A program made the translations under genes and the position numbers. Below, one piece after another: positions 1 through 6,009 of a stretch of DNA of 6,419 nt. The notes under the pieces are model-generated. The model worked only from the letters and a program-made list of their open reading frames with translations. It searched no databases and had not been told where the DNA came from. Position 1 is the first letter of the stretch. Each line of letters opens with the position of its first letter. The stretch comes from Oscillospiraceae bacterium (GTDB lineage: Bacteria; Bacillota; Clostridia; Oscillospirales; Ruminococcaceae): positions 1 through 6,419 of the forward strand of contig JAITVU010000354.1 in assembly GCA_031285645.1 (NCBI GenBank), given 5' to 3'.

Positions 1-7
1 CTTTCGA

Positions 8-41
8 ACGCGCGCGGGGTGGGGCACTGAGCCGCGCGCGT
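8..41. repeat. Perfect 10-bp inverted repeat of alternating CG
   Basis: The arm ACGCGCGCGG at 8-17 is exactly complementary to CCGCGCGCGT at 32-41, leaving a 14-base loop. The same 10-mer occurs a third time, in direct orientation, at 146-155. As RNA this would be a very stable stem. As DNA the alternating pyrimidine-purine tract is the kind that can adopt left-handed or cruciform structure. No T-run follows directly, so it is not called as a terminator. Confidence 0.6.
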
Positions 42-47
42 CAGAGA

Positions 48-92
48 GCGCCCACAATTTTATTTTGCCCTTTTCCGCTTGCTTGTGGGCGC
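48..92. repeat. Perfect 10-bp inverted repeat with a 25-base loop
   Basis: GCGCCCACAA at 48-57 pairs perfectly with TTGTGGGCGC at 83-92. The loop at 58-82 is pyrimidine- and T-rich. It begins six bases after the previous inverted repeat ends, so the two would form tandem stem-loops in a transcript. Function is unknown. The left neighbour gene lies outside the window, so a role in its 3' end cannot be excluded. Confidence 0.6.
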
Positions 93-171
93 GAGCCAGA
101 TTCGAGCGCCGCAGCGCGATTATCGGACTCACGCACAAAGCCCGCACGCGCGCGGTTAGTCTTTTTTATTG

Positions 172-189
172 AGAGCGCGAGAACGCTCT
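172..189. repeat. Short hairpin, 6-bp stem and 6-base loop
   Basis: AGAGCG at 172-177 pairs with CGCTCT at 184-189 around the loop CGAGAA. A T-run (cttttttatt, 161-170) lies immediately on its left. Read on the minus strand the stem is therefore followed by an A-run, not a T-run, so it does not look like an intrinsic terminator in either direction. Confidence 0.4.
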
Positions 190-223
190 GAGACGTTATG
201 TTCACTGCCGTTGACGTGTGTCA

Positions 224-369
224 AATCCCCGCGTGTACACGGCACGATCATGCGGGGGTTAGGGGGCGGCGGGGAGCCCCCTTTACGTCTTTTGGTTCCT
301 TTGTGACGAGACAAAGGAACTGCCCGTCGCGGCATAAGCGACAAGCCAAGCCGCACGGCCATACCGTGC
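224..369. repeat. Array of five consecutive stem-loops (candidate intergenic repeat element or structured RNA)
   Basis: Five stems follow each other with short linkers. First, 224-234 pairs with 250-260 (11 bp with two G-U pairs). Second, GGGGGC at 262-267 pairs with GCCCCC at 276-281. Third, GTTCCTTTGT at 295-304 pairs perfectly with ACAAAGGAAC at 311-320 around a 6-base loop. Fourth, GTCGC at 326-330 pairs with GCGAC at 338-342. Fifth, GCACGG at 353-358 pairs with CCGTGC at 364-369. From general recollection, hairpins of the 'AAAGGAAC plus G-run/C-run' style occur as dispersed intergenic repeats in clostridial genomes. That assignment is inferred and not tested here. The transcribed strand cannot be decided, since an inverted repeat folds on both. 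No protein-coding explanation is convincing. Confidence 0.5.
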
Positions 370-458
370 AAAACACCGCGGCGTTACGTATGAGGGTCTG
401 TTTTTAACTTATTCCACTATAATCTGTTTCACACTATGCAAATTAAGACTACCTGACC

Positions 459-3400
459 TCAGCTGTCCCGTCCAAGGAAGCGCACCAGAGCCGCAAACAG
501 CGTCTCCATTTCCACGGGTTTTGAAATATGGGCATTCATGCCGTGCTCAAGAGCTTTGGTCATATCCTCTTTGAATGCGTTGGCCGTCAGGGCCAGAATG
601 GGCACAGTCCCGGCGTCGGCCCGATTCATATTGCGAATAATGTCCGACGCCTCATAACCGTCGAGGTTGGGCATCTGGACATCCATGAGAACGATGTCGT
701 AATAATACGGCCGCGAAGCGGCGAACATGTCAACCGCTTCCTGTCCGTCGGATGCCTCGTCTATCGCGAGTCCCGAACCTTCCAGCATTGAGAGTATGAT
801 CATGCGGTTGATCTCAACGTCATCCACAAGGAGCATGCGTTTGCCGGTCAATTTGCCTGTGACGTCGGAAACGGCATCGTGGCCGCTCAGATCGGCGTCT
901 GTTTCGATAAACCACAACTGGAAACTGAATTCGCTGCCCTCGCCGAGTGTTGAATCGAGCTTGATGTCGCCGCCGAACAGCCGCACGATATTCCGGCTGA
1001 TGGCAAGCCCCAGCCCGGTGCCGCCGTATTTGCGCGATACGGTTCTGTTGCCCTGCTCAAAGGGTTGGAAAATCGTGTCTCTCTGTTCATCCGCCACACC
1101 GATGCCGTTATCCTTCACAGAGAAGCCGATCAATGTTTTGCCGCTATCCCGGTCAAGCTTGCGGATGGAAAATGTGATCATGCCGCACTCCGGCGTAAAT
1201 TTAACGGCGTTGCCGAGCAAATTGATCAACACCTGGCGCAGGCGGAGCGCGTCGGACAGGAAAGCAGGCGTGTCAAATGTGTCAAATTCAGTGATGAAAC
1301 TGATGTTTTTCTCATCGCATCGCGGCTGTATCATGGACACGACGGTTGCGGCGAGTTTGGACAGGTCCATCGCCTCGGCGGAAAGCTCAATTTTTCCGGC
1401 CTCAATTTTGGAAATGTCGAGGATATCGTTTAAAAGCCCCAGCAAGTGCTGGCTTGAGGCCTCAATTTGATCAATGTGATTTTCAACTTCGCCCGGTTCG
1501 TTCCCGTCTCTGAGTTCCTCCAACTTTTTCTGGACGATATTGGTGATGCCGATGATGGCGTTCATCGGCGTGCGGATTTCGTGGCTCATCCGGGCGAGAA
1601 AATCCCCTTTATGCATGCTGGCCACATTGGCGTCGTTGACCGCTTTTTCAAGCTGAAGCTGGGTGTGGCGCAGTTCGTTTTCAATGGAAACGCGGGCGCT
1701 TACATTGCGCGCGAATCCGAGCAGGCCGGTCAAATTGCCGTTCGAGTCATAGATGGGCGTGCGCACGGAATCAAGAGATTCCTCATGCCCGTCGGCGAAG
1801 ACAACCGTGTCTTCGGAGTAGAGCGGGGTGCGGGATGAAATGGCCTCCTCGTCGCTTTTAAGGAAGGCGTGCGCTATCTCCGCAGGCAGGATGTCGTGCG
1901 CCCGTTTGCCCGGAAAGGCCTCGGGCGGCAGTCCGGCGATGGAGGAGAAGCGCGGATTGACAGTGAGGTAGCGCCCGTCGGCGTCCATATACCAGATCAG
2001 GTCCGGGGAAGCGGAGAACACTTTGTCGAGCAGCGTGCGCTGCTCCTCGATTTTCATCTGTTCCCTGACCATATCAGTTACATCCAATGTCTCGATAATA
2101 TAGCCGTTGTTATTGCCGTTTTTATCCAGAAGATAACTGGCGCTGCCCTTGATGTAACGGTCGGTGTCGGCGTCAAAATATATTTCGGTCTCGCGTCCCT
2201 GTTCAAGCGACGTGATGGGGTCATACTGCGAATTGGCGGGATATACGCTGGTTTCCCTGTAGTCTGTGCCCACGATTTGCTCCAGGGACATTTTGCATAA
2301 GGCGAGGCCGTAGCTGTTCATGTAGATAACCCGGCGGTTCATTGTGGTGATGGCCAGAGGATTTTTAATGCTGTCCTCGACGCTGTTTGCCATGTCGTCA
2401 AAGGAATCGGCCAGCGTGCCGAACTCATCCTTGACAGGCGCGTTAAAGCGAAATTGCCGCTCGCCGGTGCGAAAACGCGATATGCCCTTTATCAGCGCCG
2501 TGATGCTGCCTGTGAAGGAGGAAGCGACAAGTATGGCGATCATCACGACAAGAACGATGAGGACGGACATTGTGCCCATCAGTTGCACAAAGGTTTCGGA
2601 GAGATTTTGCCCGATGGTGGCGACAAGTTTCGTCTCGGTTTCGGCAGCGGGGCGCGTGAAGTCCTCGAGTCCCGAGCCGATGGCCACGAATCCAAAACCG
2701 CGCCTTGAATAATTGTTCGCTTCACTGGGGGCGTACTGGCCGGTGTAATAGGGTATGGCGCCGGCCGTGTTGAGCTTGTAAAGACCGCTCCACAGAATAT
2801 AAAAGGAGCCCGATCCGCCATGCTGCGTCAAATCCATCCAGCCTGTGCACTGCGGCGCGTTATTGAGAAAACGGCCGTCCAGGCCGACAAATCCCTCTCT
2901 TGTCAGCAGAGGCGCAGGCGTTTTTTCGCGGCTTTGGTTATCAAACCACGGCAAATTGGCAGTAAATTCATACCATTTTGACACGCCGCTTTGCTGCCAC
3001 GCGTCATAAATCGAACTCTCCAGCCAGGGAATTTGAGGGTCGCCGCTCTCTGGATCGTACCCGACAATGGAGTGGTGGCGCGGATGGCAGATGCTGCGGC
3101 AGTTGTAATCCCATATAAAGGCGTAGTTTCCGTCAAAGGCGCTGGGGAGTTGTGTGTAGCGCTCATTCATGGGTGTGATGCGGTCGACAAATTCCATGAT
3201 GTGATCATGGTTCAGGGCGAACGTGACATAGCCGGTCACATTACCGTTTGCATCGGCGACGGGCGTGGCAAAACGCACAATTCCTTCAAAACGTGTGCCG
3301 TTTGGATTTTCCTTTCCGGCATAAGCCTGCTCTTCAGGCGCGTAAGGGATATCGTACCCACGGGTTTCCGCGGCGTTTTTGACGGTTTCGGGCGTGTACA

Positions 3401-4169
3401 TGCCGATATAATTTGTGCCGACATAAGCGCCGATGACGTCGGAGACGTAGATGTCGCCCGGCTGCATCCGCAGCAGTTGATCAAAATAATTTTCGGCTTT
3501 AATATAGGTGTTGGCTTTTAAAGATACATTTTTCTTTTCGCCTGACAACGGATGCCTTACCTTGGTGGAGTCCGGCGCGACATACTTGACCTGTTCGACG
3601 CCGTCCAGGCCGATAAACGTGATCTCATCGTAAAGCGGGACATCTTTGTAGGTGAACAGCTCAGGCGCGCGGTAATGGAAACCGTCCATATCGTTATTCT
3701 CGCTGTTGGTCGAAAGGCCGCCGTCTTCAAGGCGCTCGACCGGTTTTGCCGGCATCCAGCTCTGGCCGTCGGCGGAAAGGACCCAGTCTCCGGGCTCGAT
3801 GACGCGGCCGGTCCTGTTCTCGGAAAAATGACGGAAATTCTCCTCGGTTGGTTCTATTGTCGCGAGATACCGCAAATCGTCGTCACGCGCGTAAAGAAAC
3901 GCGGCGACCCGGTTGGCGGTATCGGTGGTCATGCGCTCAATATTTTCCACGGCGCTGTTGTTGAGGGCGTCAGACGAGTCGGTTACGGCGATAGTGCGCA
4001 ATTCTTCTCCCAGAACTGTAATTTGCTGCCAGGCAAAAAGTGTGAGCAGCACAAGCGGCACAACCATTGCCGCCAGAAAGATGGCGATCAGCTTAATTCT
4101 GATGCCGATCCCAAGGCGGGCGAGCAACCTTTGAAAGGAGATGCTGACGCGTGTGTAAAAGCGCTTCAT
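459..4169 (-). CDS. Hybrid sensor histidine kinase (Cache-HAMP-PAS-PAS-HisKA-HATPase-REC)
   Basis: This 1236-residue protein should autophosphorylate on histidine in response to an extracytoplasmic signal and pass phosphate to its own receiver. A basic N-terminus precedes TM1 (about 25-48). A large sensor region (about 49-527) has Cache-like segments, including FIGLDG near 185-190 and GNVTGYVTFALN near 309-320. TM2 is about 528-552, followed by HAMP (about 550-603, with DEFG at 581-584), PAS1 (about 605-697) and PAS2 (about 712-828). In HisKA the H-box is MSHEIRTP with His863. In HATPase the N-box Asn is N987, G1 is DNGIG at 1020-1024, the F-box is FQPF at 1034-1037 and G2 is GGTGLGL at 1049-1055. 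The receiver has acidic D1116/D1117, phosphoacceptor D1163, T1195 and K1217. All catalytic residues are present, so it should be active. There is no Hpt domain. The ATG is preceded by GGAG nine bases upstream (minus strand). The ligand and the downstream partner are unknown. Confidence 0.95.
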   Translation of the reverse strand: MKRFYTRVSISFQRLLARLGIGIRIKLIAIFLAAMVVPLVLLTLFAWQQITVLGEELRTIAVTDSSDALNNSAVENIERMTTDTANRVAAFLYARDDDLRYLATIEPTEENFRHFSENRTGRVIEPGDWVLSADGQSWMPAKPVERLEDGGLSTNSENNDMDGFHYRAPELFTYKDVPLYDEITFIGLDGVEQVKYVAPDSTKVRHPLSGEKKNVSLKANTYIKAENYFDQLLRMQPGDIYVSDVIGAYVGTNYIGMYTPETVKNAAETRGYDIPYAPEEQAYAGKENPNGTRFEGIVRFATPVADANGNVTGYVTFALNHDHIMEFVDRITPMNERYTQLPSAFDGNYAFIWDYNCRSICHPRHHSIVGYDPESGDPQIPWLESSIYDAWQQSGVSKWYEFTANLPWFDNQSREKTPAPLLTREGFVGLDGRFLNNAPQCTGWMDLTQHGGSGSFYILWSGLYKLNTAGAIPYYTGQYAPSEANNYSRRGFGFVAIGSGLEDFTRPAAETETKLVATIGQNLSETFVQLMGTMSVLIVLVVMIAILVASSFTGSITALIKGISRFRTGERQFRFNAPVKDEFGTLADSFDDMANSVEDSIKNPLAITTMNRRVIYMNSYGLALCKMSLEQIVGTDYRETSVYPANSQYDPITSLEQGRETEIYFDADTDRYIKGSASYLLDKNGNNNGYIIETLDVTDMVREQMKIEEQRTLLDKVFSASPDLIWYMDADGRYLTVNPRFSSIAGLPPEAFPGKRAHDILPAEIAHAFLKSDEEAISSRTPLYSEDTVVFADGHEESLDSVRTPIYDSNGNLTGLLGFARNVSARVSIENELRHTQLQLEKAVNDANVASMHKGDFLARMSHEIRTPMNAIIGITNIVQKKLEELRDGNEPGEVENHIDQIEASSQHLLGLLNDILDISKIEAGKIELSAEAMDLSKLAATVVSMIQPRCDEKNISFITEFDTFDTPAFLSDALRLRQVLINLLGNAVKFTPECGMITFSIRKLDRDSGKTLIGFSVKDNGIGVADEQRDTIFQPFEQGNRTVSRKYGGTGLGLAISRNIVRLFGGDIKLDSTLGEGSEFSFQLWFIETDADLSGHDAVSDVTGKLTGKRMLLVDDVEINRMIILSMLEGSGLAIDEASDGQEAVDMFAASRPYYYDIVLMDVQMPNLDGYEASDIIRNMNRADAGTVPILALTANAFKEDMTKALEHGMNAHISKPVEMETLFAALVRFLGRDS

Positions 4170-4177
4170 GAAATATC

Positions 4178-4182
4178 ACTCC
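4178..4182 (-). promoter_or_regulatory. Ribosome binding site of the kinase gene
   Basis: On the minus strand GGAGT (4182 down to 4178) sits eight bases before the ATG at 4169-4167. This supports that start, which also gives a basic cytoplasmic N-terminus ahead of TM1. Confidence 0.75.
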
Positions 4183-4185
4183 ATT

Positions 4186-4201
4186 ATTGCCTTGCGGCAA
4201 T
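4186..4201 (-). promoter_or_regulatory. 5' leader hairpin with GNRA tetraloop upstream of the kinase
   Basis: On the minus strand the sequence reads ATTGCC, GCAA, GGCAAT: a perfect 6-bp stem closed by C-G around a GCAA (GNRA) tetraloop, a known very stable loop class. If the TATAAT box at 4211-4216 is used, transcription would start near 4204. The hairpin would then be almost at the 5' end of the mRNA and four bases from the ribosome binding site. A role in mRNA 5'-end protection or in tuning translation is inferred. Confidence 0.5.
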
Positions 4202-4210
4202 GATAGTGGA

Positions 4211-4216
4211 ATTATA
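4211..4216 (-). promoter_or_regulatory. Consensus -10 box (TATAAT) of the kinase promoter
   Basis: The minus strand carries a perfect TATAAT 42 bases before the start codon, read 4216 to 4211. At a 17-base spacing the -35 hexamer would be TCGCAA (4239-4234), a poor match to TTGACA. The box is also not preceded by a TG extension. This suggests a promoter that depends on an activator or is otherwise weak; the dyad centred on the -35 position is a candidate site for such a factor. Confidence 0.55.
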
Positions 4217-4227
4217 GCTGTATAAGC

Positions 4228-4250
4228 TTAAAATTGCGACACAATTTTAA
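4228..4250. promoter_or_regulatory. Perfect 9+9 inverted repeat, candidate operator over the kinase -35 region
   Basis: TTAAAATTG (4228-4236) and CAATTTTAA (4242-4250) are perfect inverted copies separated by CGACA. The centre (4239) falls where the -35 element of the kinase promoter should lie, and the -35 itself is poor. This geometry fits a dimeric transcription factor. Repression by occlusion or activation at the -35 edge are both possible. The regulator is unknown. Confidence 0.5.
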
Positions 4251-4253
4251 ATA

Positions 4254-4269
4254 CGCGGCAAACGCCGCG
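4254..4269. repeat. GC-rich hairpin, 6-bp stem and 4-base loop
   Basis: CGCGGC at 4254-4259 pairs with GCCGCG at 4264-4269 around AAAC. It stands just four bases upstream of the A/T-rich inverted repeat at 4228-4250, on the far side from the kinase. It is not followed by a real T-run on either strand, so it is listed only as a dyad in the control region. Confidence 0.35.
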
Positions 4270-4548
4270 CTATAAAAACATAATTATTGGCAGGCTAAAC
4301 GGCATTTGTTATGATGACCTGTTCCTTTTCCATTAACAAAACCGTCACGCTGACCATTCGACCGCGCGGCGTTTAAAACGGTGCTCATTTGCCCGACACC
4401 GGTCGCTTTAAAAAAGGCTACTGGCAATGTATGCTATTTATTATAACCTTCCTCTGCCGATGTTGCAAGCATAACGGCCGGATATTCAGGGTATCGGTAT
4501 ACAGCTTTTGACGCCGCCGGCACATTGAATAATCTTCATTTTCATTGT

Positions 4549-4568
4549 GTGGCAAAGTTCTTTGCCAC
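4549..4568. repeat. Perfect inverted repeat in the divergent spacer
   Basis: GTGGCAAAG (4549-4557) and CTTTGCCAC (4560-4568) are perfect inverted copies separated by TT. In RNA it would form an 8-bp stem with a GTTC loop. A modest T-rich stretch (tcttttatttct) follows about nine bases to the right, too far for a standard intrinsic terminator. It could be a protein-binding palindrome about 106 bases upstream of the hydrolase -10 box. Confidence 0.4.
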
Positions 4569-4670
4569 TGATCGCCTCTTTTATTTCTATCATTCGGACA
4601 ATAATATCATATCTATCATAAAAATATATAAGAATCCGGTAATTTTACAGTACCTTTACGCAAGTTCCTA

Positions 4671-4679
4671 TGGTAAAAT
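4671..4679 (+). promoter_or_regulatory. Extended -10 promoter of the serine hydrolase
   Basis: TGG-TAAAAT matches the TGN extended -10 form, with TAAAAT (4674-4679) one base from consensus. The region at -35 (around 4651-4656, TACCTT) is poor, as is common for extended -10 promoters. The predicted transcription start near 4686 would leave a leader of about 55 bases before the ATG at 4742. Confidence 0.45.
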
Positions 4680-4681
4680 GT

Positions 4682-4698
4682 ATAGAAACAGATTCTAT
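4682..4698. promoter_or_regulatory. 6+6 dyad at the predicted start of hydrolase transcription
   Basis: ATAGAA (4682-4687) and TTCTAT (4693-4698) are inverted copies separated by ACAGA. They begin three bases after the extended -10 box and span the expected transcription start, a typical position for a repressor operator. The arms are short, so chance occurrence is possible. Confidence 0.25.
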
Positions 4699-4725
4699 TG
4701 CAACAGGGAAGATGATTTACTATTA

Positions 4726-4731
4726 GGGAGG
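4726..4731 (+). promoter_or_regulatory. Ribosome binding site of the serine hydrolase
   Basis: GGGAGG lies ten bases before the ATG at 4742. Another ATG at 4734 is in a different frame, too close to this site, and yields only a short unrelated frame, so 4742 is the preferred start. Confidence 0.75.
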
Positions 4732-4741
4732 TTATGTCACA

Positions 4742-5905
4742 ATGCCAGATTTTAAACATTTGGACGCGCTTCTTCAGGATTTCATCCAAAACGGCTTGCC
4801 GGGCTGCGGATGCGCCGTTGCGAAGGACGGCAAAGTGCTGTATGAGGGTTATCACGGCTTCGCGGATATTGAAACGGCCAGACCCGTTGGGCCGGACACG
4901 GTATACCGCCTGTTTTCAATGACAAAGGTGGTTATTTGTACGGCCGCCATGATGCTCTACGAGCGGGGGAAATTCCTGCTCAGTGACCCGCTCTACGCGT
5001 ACATACCGGAATATCGGAAGTCCACAGTCGCCCTCACGAAGCCCAACGGGTCGGTTGAGCTGGTCGCGGCAAAAAAACCGATGCTTGTGCGCGACGCTTT
5101 TACGATGGCTGTGGGGCTGCCCCATCCGATGGGTGAATCCTATACGGCGAGAGCCATGGCGAAAGTGCGGGAGGAACTCGCAGGAAAACACGGTAAATTT
5201 GACCTGGAAACGGATACCAAAGCCATGGCCGGCGTCCCCATCGCCTTTGAGCCCGGCTCCCATTTTCTTTATGGCTACGGGCATGATCTCGTGGCGCGCC
5301 TGATCGAGGTCGTATCGGGCAAGACGGTCGGCGCGTTTCTAAAGGATGAGATTTTCGCTCCGCTTGCGATGAAAAGCACGGGTTACCGTTATTTCGGCGA
5401 CATCAGGGAGCGCATGATATCGCTTTACGAAAAAGCGGACAACGGCTCATGGTTAAAGATTCCCGGTATGCAGGATGACCTGCACGAACCAGACGCTATT
5501 TTTGAACGCGGCGGCGCCGGCCTTTTTTCCACTGTCTCGGACTATCTTGTCTTCACGCAGATGCTGGCAAATGGCGGTATGTATAAAAAAGAGCGGATTA
5601 TCGGTCGCAAAACTATCGACCTGATGCGTCAAAACCAGCTGGGCGAGCAGCAATTGCGCGATTTTGCCGGCGTTTATAACGCGGGCTACGGTTATGGCCT
5701 CGGCGTGCGCACCATGCTCGACCGGGCGGCGGGCGGCGCCAACAATTCGTCCGGCGAGTTTGGCTGGACCGGCGCATTGGGCACGTGGACAGCCATTGAC
5801 CCGGCGGAAGGCGTGTCTGTTGTGTATATGCATCAGACAAAACCCAACATGGAGGAATATCACCATTTGCGCGTGCGCGCGGCGGCTTTCGGCGGCTTGG
5901 ACTGA
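4742..5905 (+). CDS. Serine hydrolase, beta-lactamase / family VIII esterase (EstB-like)
   Basis: This 387-residue protein probably hydrolyses an ester, amide or lactam bond by an acyl-serine mechanism. Motif 1 is S59-M-T-K62 (SxxK nucleophile and base) inside YRLFSMTK. Motif 2 is Y177 in FLYGYGHDLVARLIE, of the YSxxxDVLG type seen in EstB-like esterases rather than the YxN of true class C beta-lactamases. Motif 3 is the GEFGWTGALGT segment with W342, in the place of the WGG signature of EstB-like enzymes. Length and motif spacing fit that family, which is usually 380-430 residues. The N-terminus (MPDFKHLDALLQDF) has no signal peptide or membrane segment, so a cytoplasmic enzyme is expected. 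This argues against a cell-wall or antibiotic-resistance role. The natural substrate cannot be told from sequence. The racemase-like gene starts 104 bases downstream. Confidence 0.9.
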   Translation: MPDFKHLDALLQDFIQNGLPGCGCAVAKDGKVLYEGYHGFADIETARPVGPDTVYRLFSMTKVVICTAAMMLYERGKFLLSDPLYAYIPEYRKSTVALTKPNGSVELVAAKKPMLVRDAFTMAVGLPHPMGESYTARAMAKVREELAGKHGKFDLETDTKAMAGVPIAFEPGSHFLYGYGHDLVARLIEVVSGKTVGAFLKDEIFAPLAMKSTGYRYFGDIRERMISLYEKADNGSWLKIPGMQDDLHEPDAIFERGGAGLFSTVSDYLVFTQMLANGGMYKKERIIGRKTIDLMRQNQLGEQQLRDFAGVYNAGYGYGLGVRTMLDRAAGGANNSSGEFGWTGALGTWTAIDPAEGVSVVYMHQTKPNMEEYHHLRVRAAAFGGLD

Positions 5906-5938
5906 GGTCCGCGCGTCGGCGCTCATCCGCAGGCCGTA

Positions 5939-5967
5939 TTTACAAATAATTTTTGGCGTGATACACT
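5939..5967 (+). promoter_or_regulatory. Promoter of the racemase-like gene
   Basis: TTTACA (5939-5944, five of six matches to the -35 consensus) and TACACT (5962-5967) are separated by exactly 17 bases. The -10 is preceded by TGA, giving a TGN extension. A start near 5974 would leave a leader of about 36 bases. The racemase gene can therefore be transcribed on its own, although read-through from the hydrolase is also likely because no terminator is visible between the genes. Confidence 0.55.
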
Positions 5968-5997
5968 GTAACAGCATTCGATATTCATATAAAAATC

Positions 5998-6003
5998 AGG
6001 AGG
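5998..6003 (+). promoter_or_regulatory. Ribosome binding site of the racemase-like gene
   Basis: A full AGGAGG lies six bases upstream of the ATG at 6010, near-ideal spacing. It fixes the start and suggests strong translation. Confidence 0.8.
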
Positions 6004-6009
6004 TCCTTT

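Larger units (their letters stand above)
1..458. other. Non-coding, hairpin-rich intergenic region downstream of the kinase
   Basis: No open frame here shows a recognisable domain, a ribosome binding site or protein-like composition. The two short frames that can be drawn translate to Arg/Pro/Ser-rich sequence and run straight through perfect stem-loops, so they are probably not genes. The left part is dense in alternating CG dinucleotides, and the middle contains five successive hairpins. Positions 385-458 return to AT-rich spacer just after the kinase stop codon, which is read on the minus strand. No hairpin followed by a T-run was found on the minus strand, so a classical intrinsic terminator for the kinase is not evident. 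The block could be a repeat element, a structured RNA, or both. Confidence 0.7.
4170..4741. other. Divergent intergenic control region between kinase and serine hydrolase
   Basis: This is a 572-base spacer with no credible gene. The frame starting near 4525 begins with a non-ATG codon, lacks a ribosome binding site and overlaps the hydrolase start. The kinase-proximal end holds the TATAAT box, operator-like repeat and leader hairpin. The 4580-4700 part is strongly AT-rich and holds the hydrolase promoter. Positions 4270-4540 show only weak dyads, such as TTTGTTA (4305-4311) with TAACAAA (4334-4340). Two well-separated promoters suggest that the two sides are controlled independently. Confidence 0.6.

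Noticed and set aside
198..407. 69-residue plus-strand frame, and an overlapping 71-residue minus-strand frame at 156-371
   Set aside because: Both run through the stem-loop array, have Arg/Pro/Ser-rich composition, no ribosome binding site and no recognisable motif.
418..423. TATAAT on the plus strand pointing into the kinase 3' end
   Set aside because: There is no acceptable -35 at 16-18 bases upstream (GGTCTG at 395-400) and no TG extension; a chance match in AT-rich sequence is more likely.
727..1470. 247-residue plus-strand open frame antisense to the kinase
   Set aside because: It mirrors the HisKA, HATPase and receiver coding sequence of an intact kinase and has Ser/Pro-rich non-protein-like composition.
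411..4212. ATTCCACTAT at 411-420 and its inverted copy at 4203-4212 flanking the kinase gene, as possible terminal repeats
   Set aside because: The match is only 10 bases and does not extend. About twenty 10-mer matches are expected by chance in a window this size, and there is no transposase or target duplication.
3552..4217. 221-residue plus-strand open frame antisense to the kinase N-terminus
   Set aside because: It lies almost wholly opposite a well-supported gene and would run over that gene's promoter and leader; no domain is seen.
4359..4405. CGACCG/CGGTCG pair as a terminator stem, followed by an A-rich stretch
   Set aside because: The stem is only 6 bp with a loop of about 35 bases, and it is not followed by a T-run on the plus strand.
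4525..4755. 76-residue plus-strand frame upstream of the hydrolase
   Set aside because: It starts at TTG, has no ribosome binding site, crosses the palindrome and promoter region, and overlaps the hydrolase start in another frame.
5453..5977. 174-residue minus-strand frame opposite the hydrolase
   Set aside because: It is a shadow of the serine hydrolase coding sequence, with no domain and no ribosome binding site.
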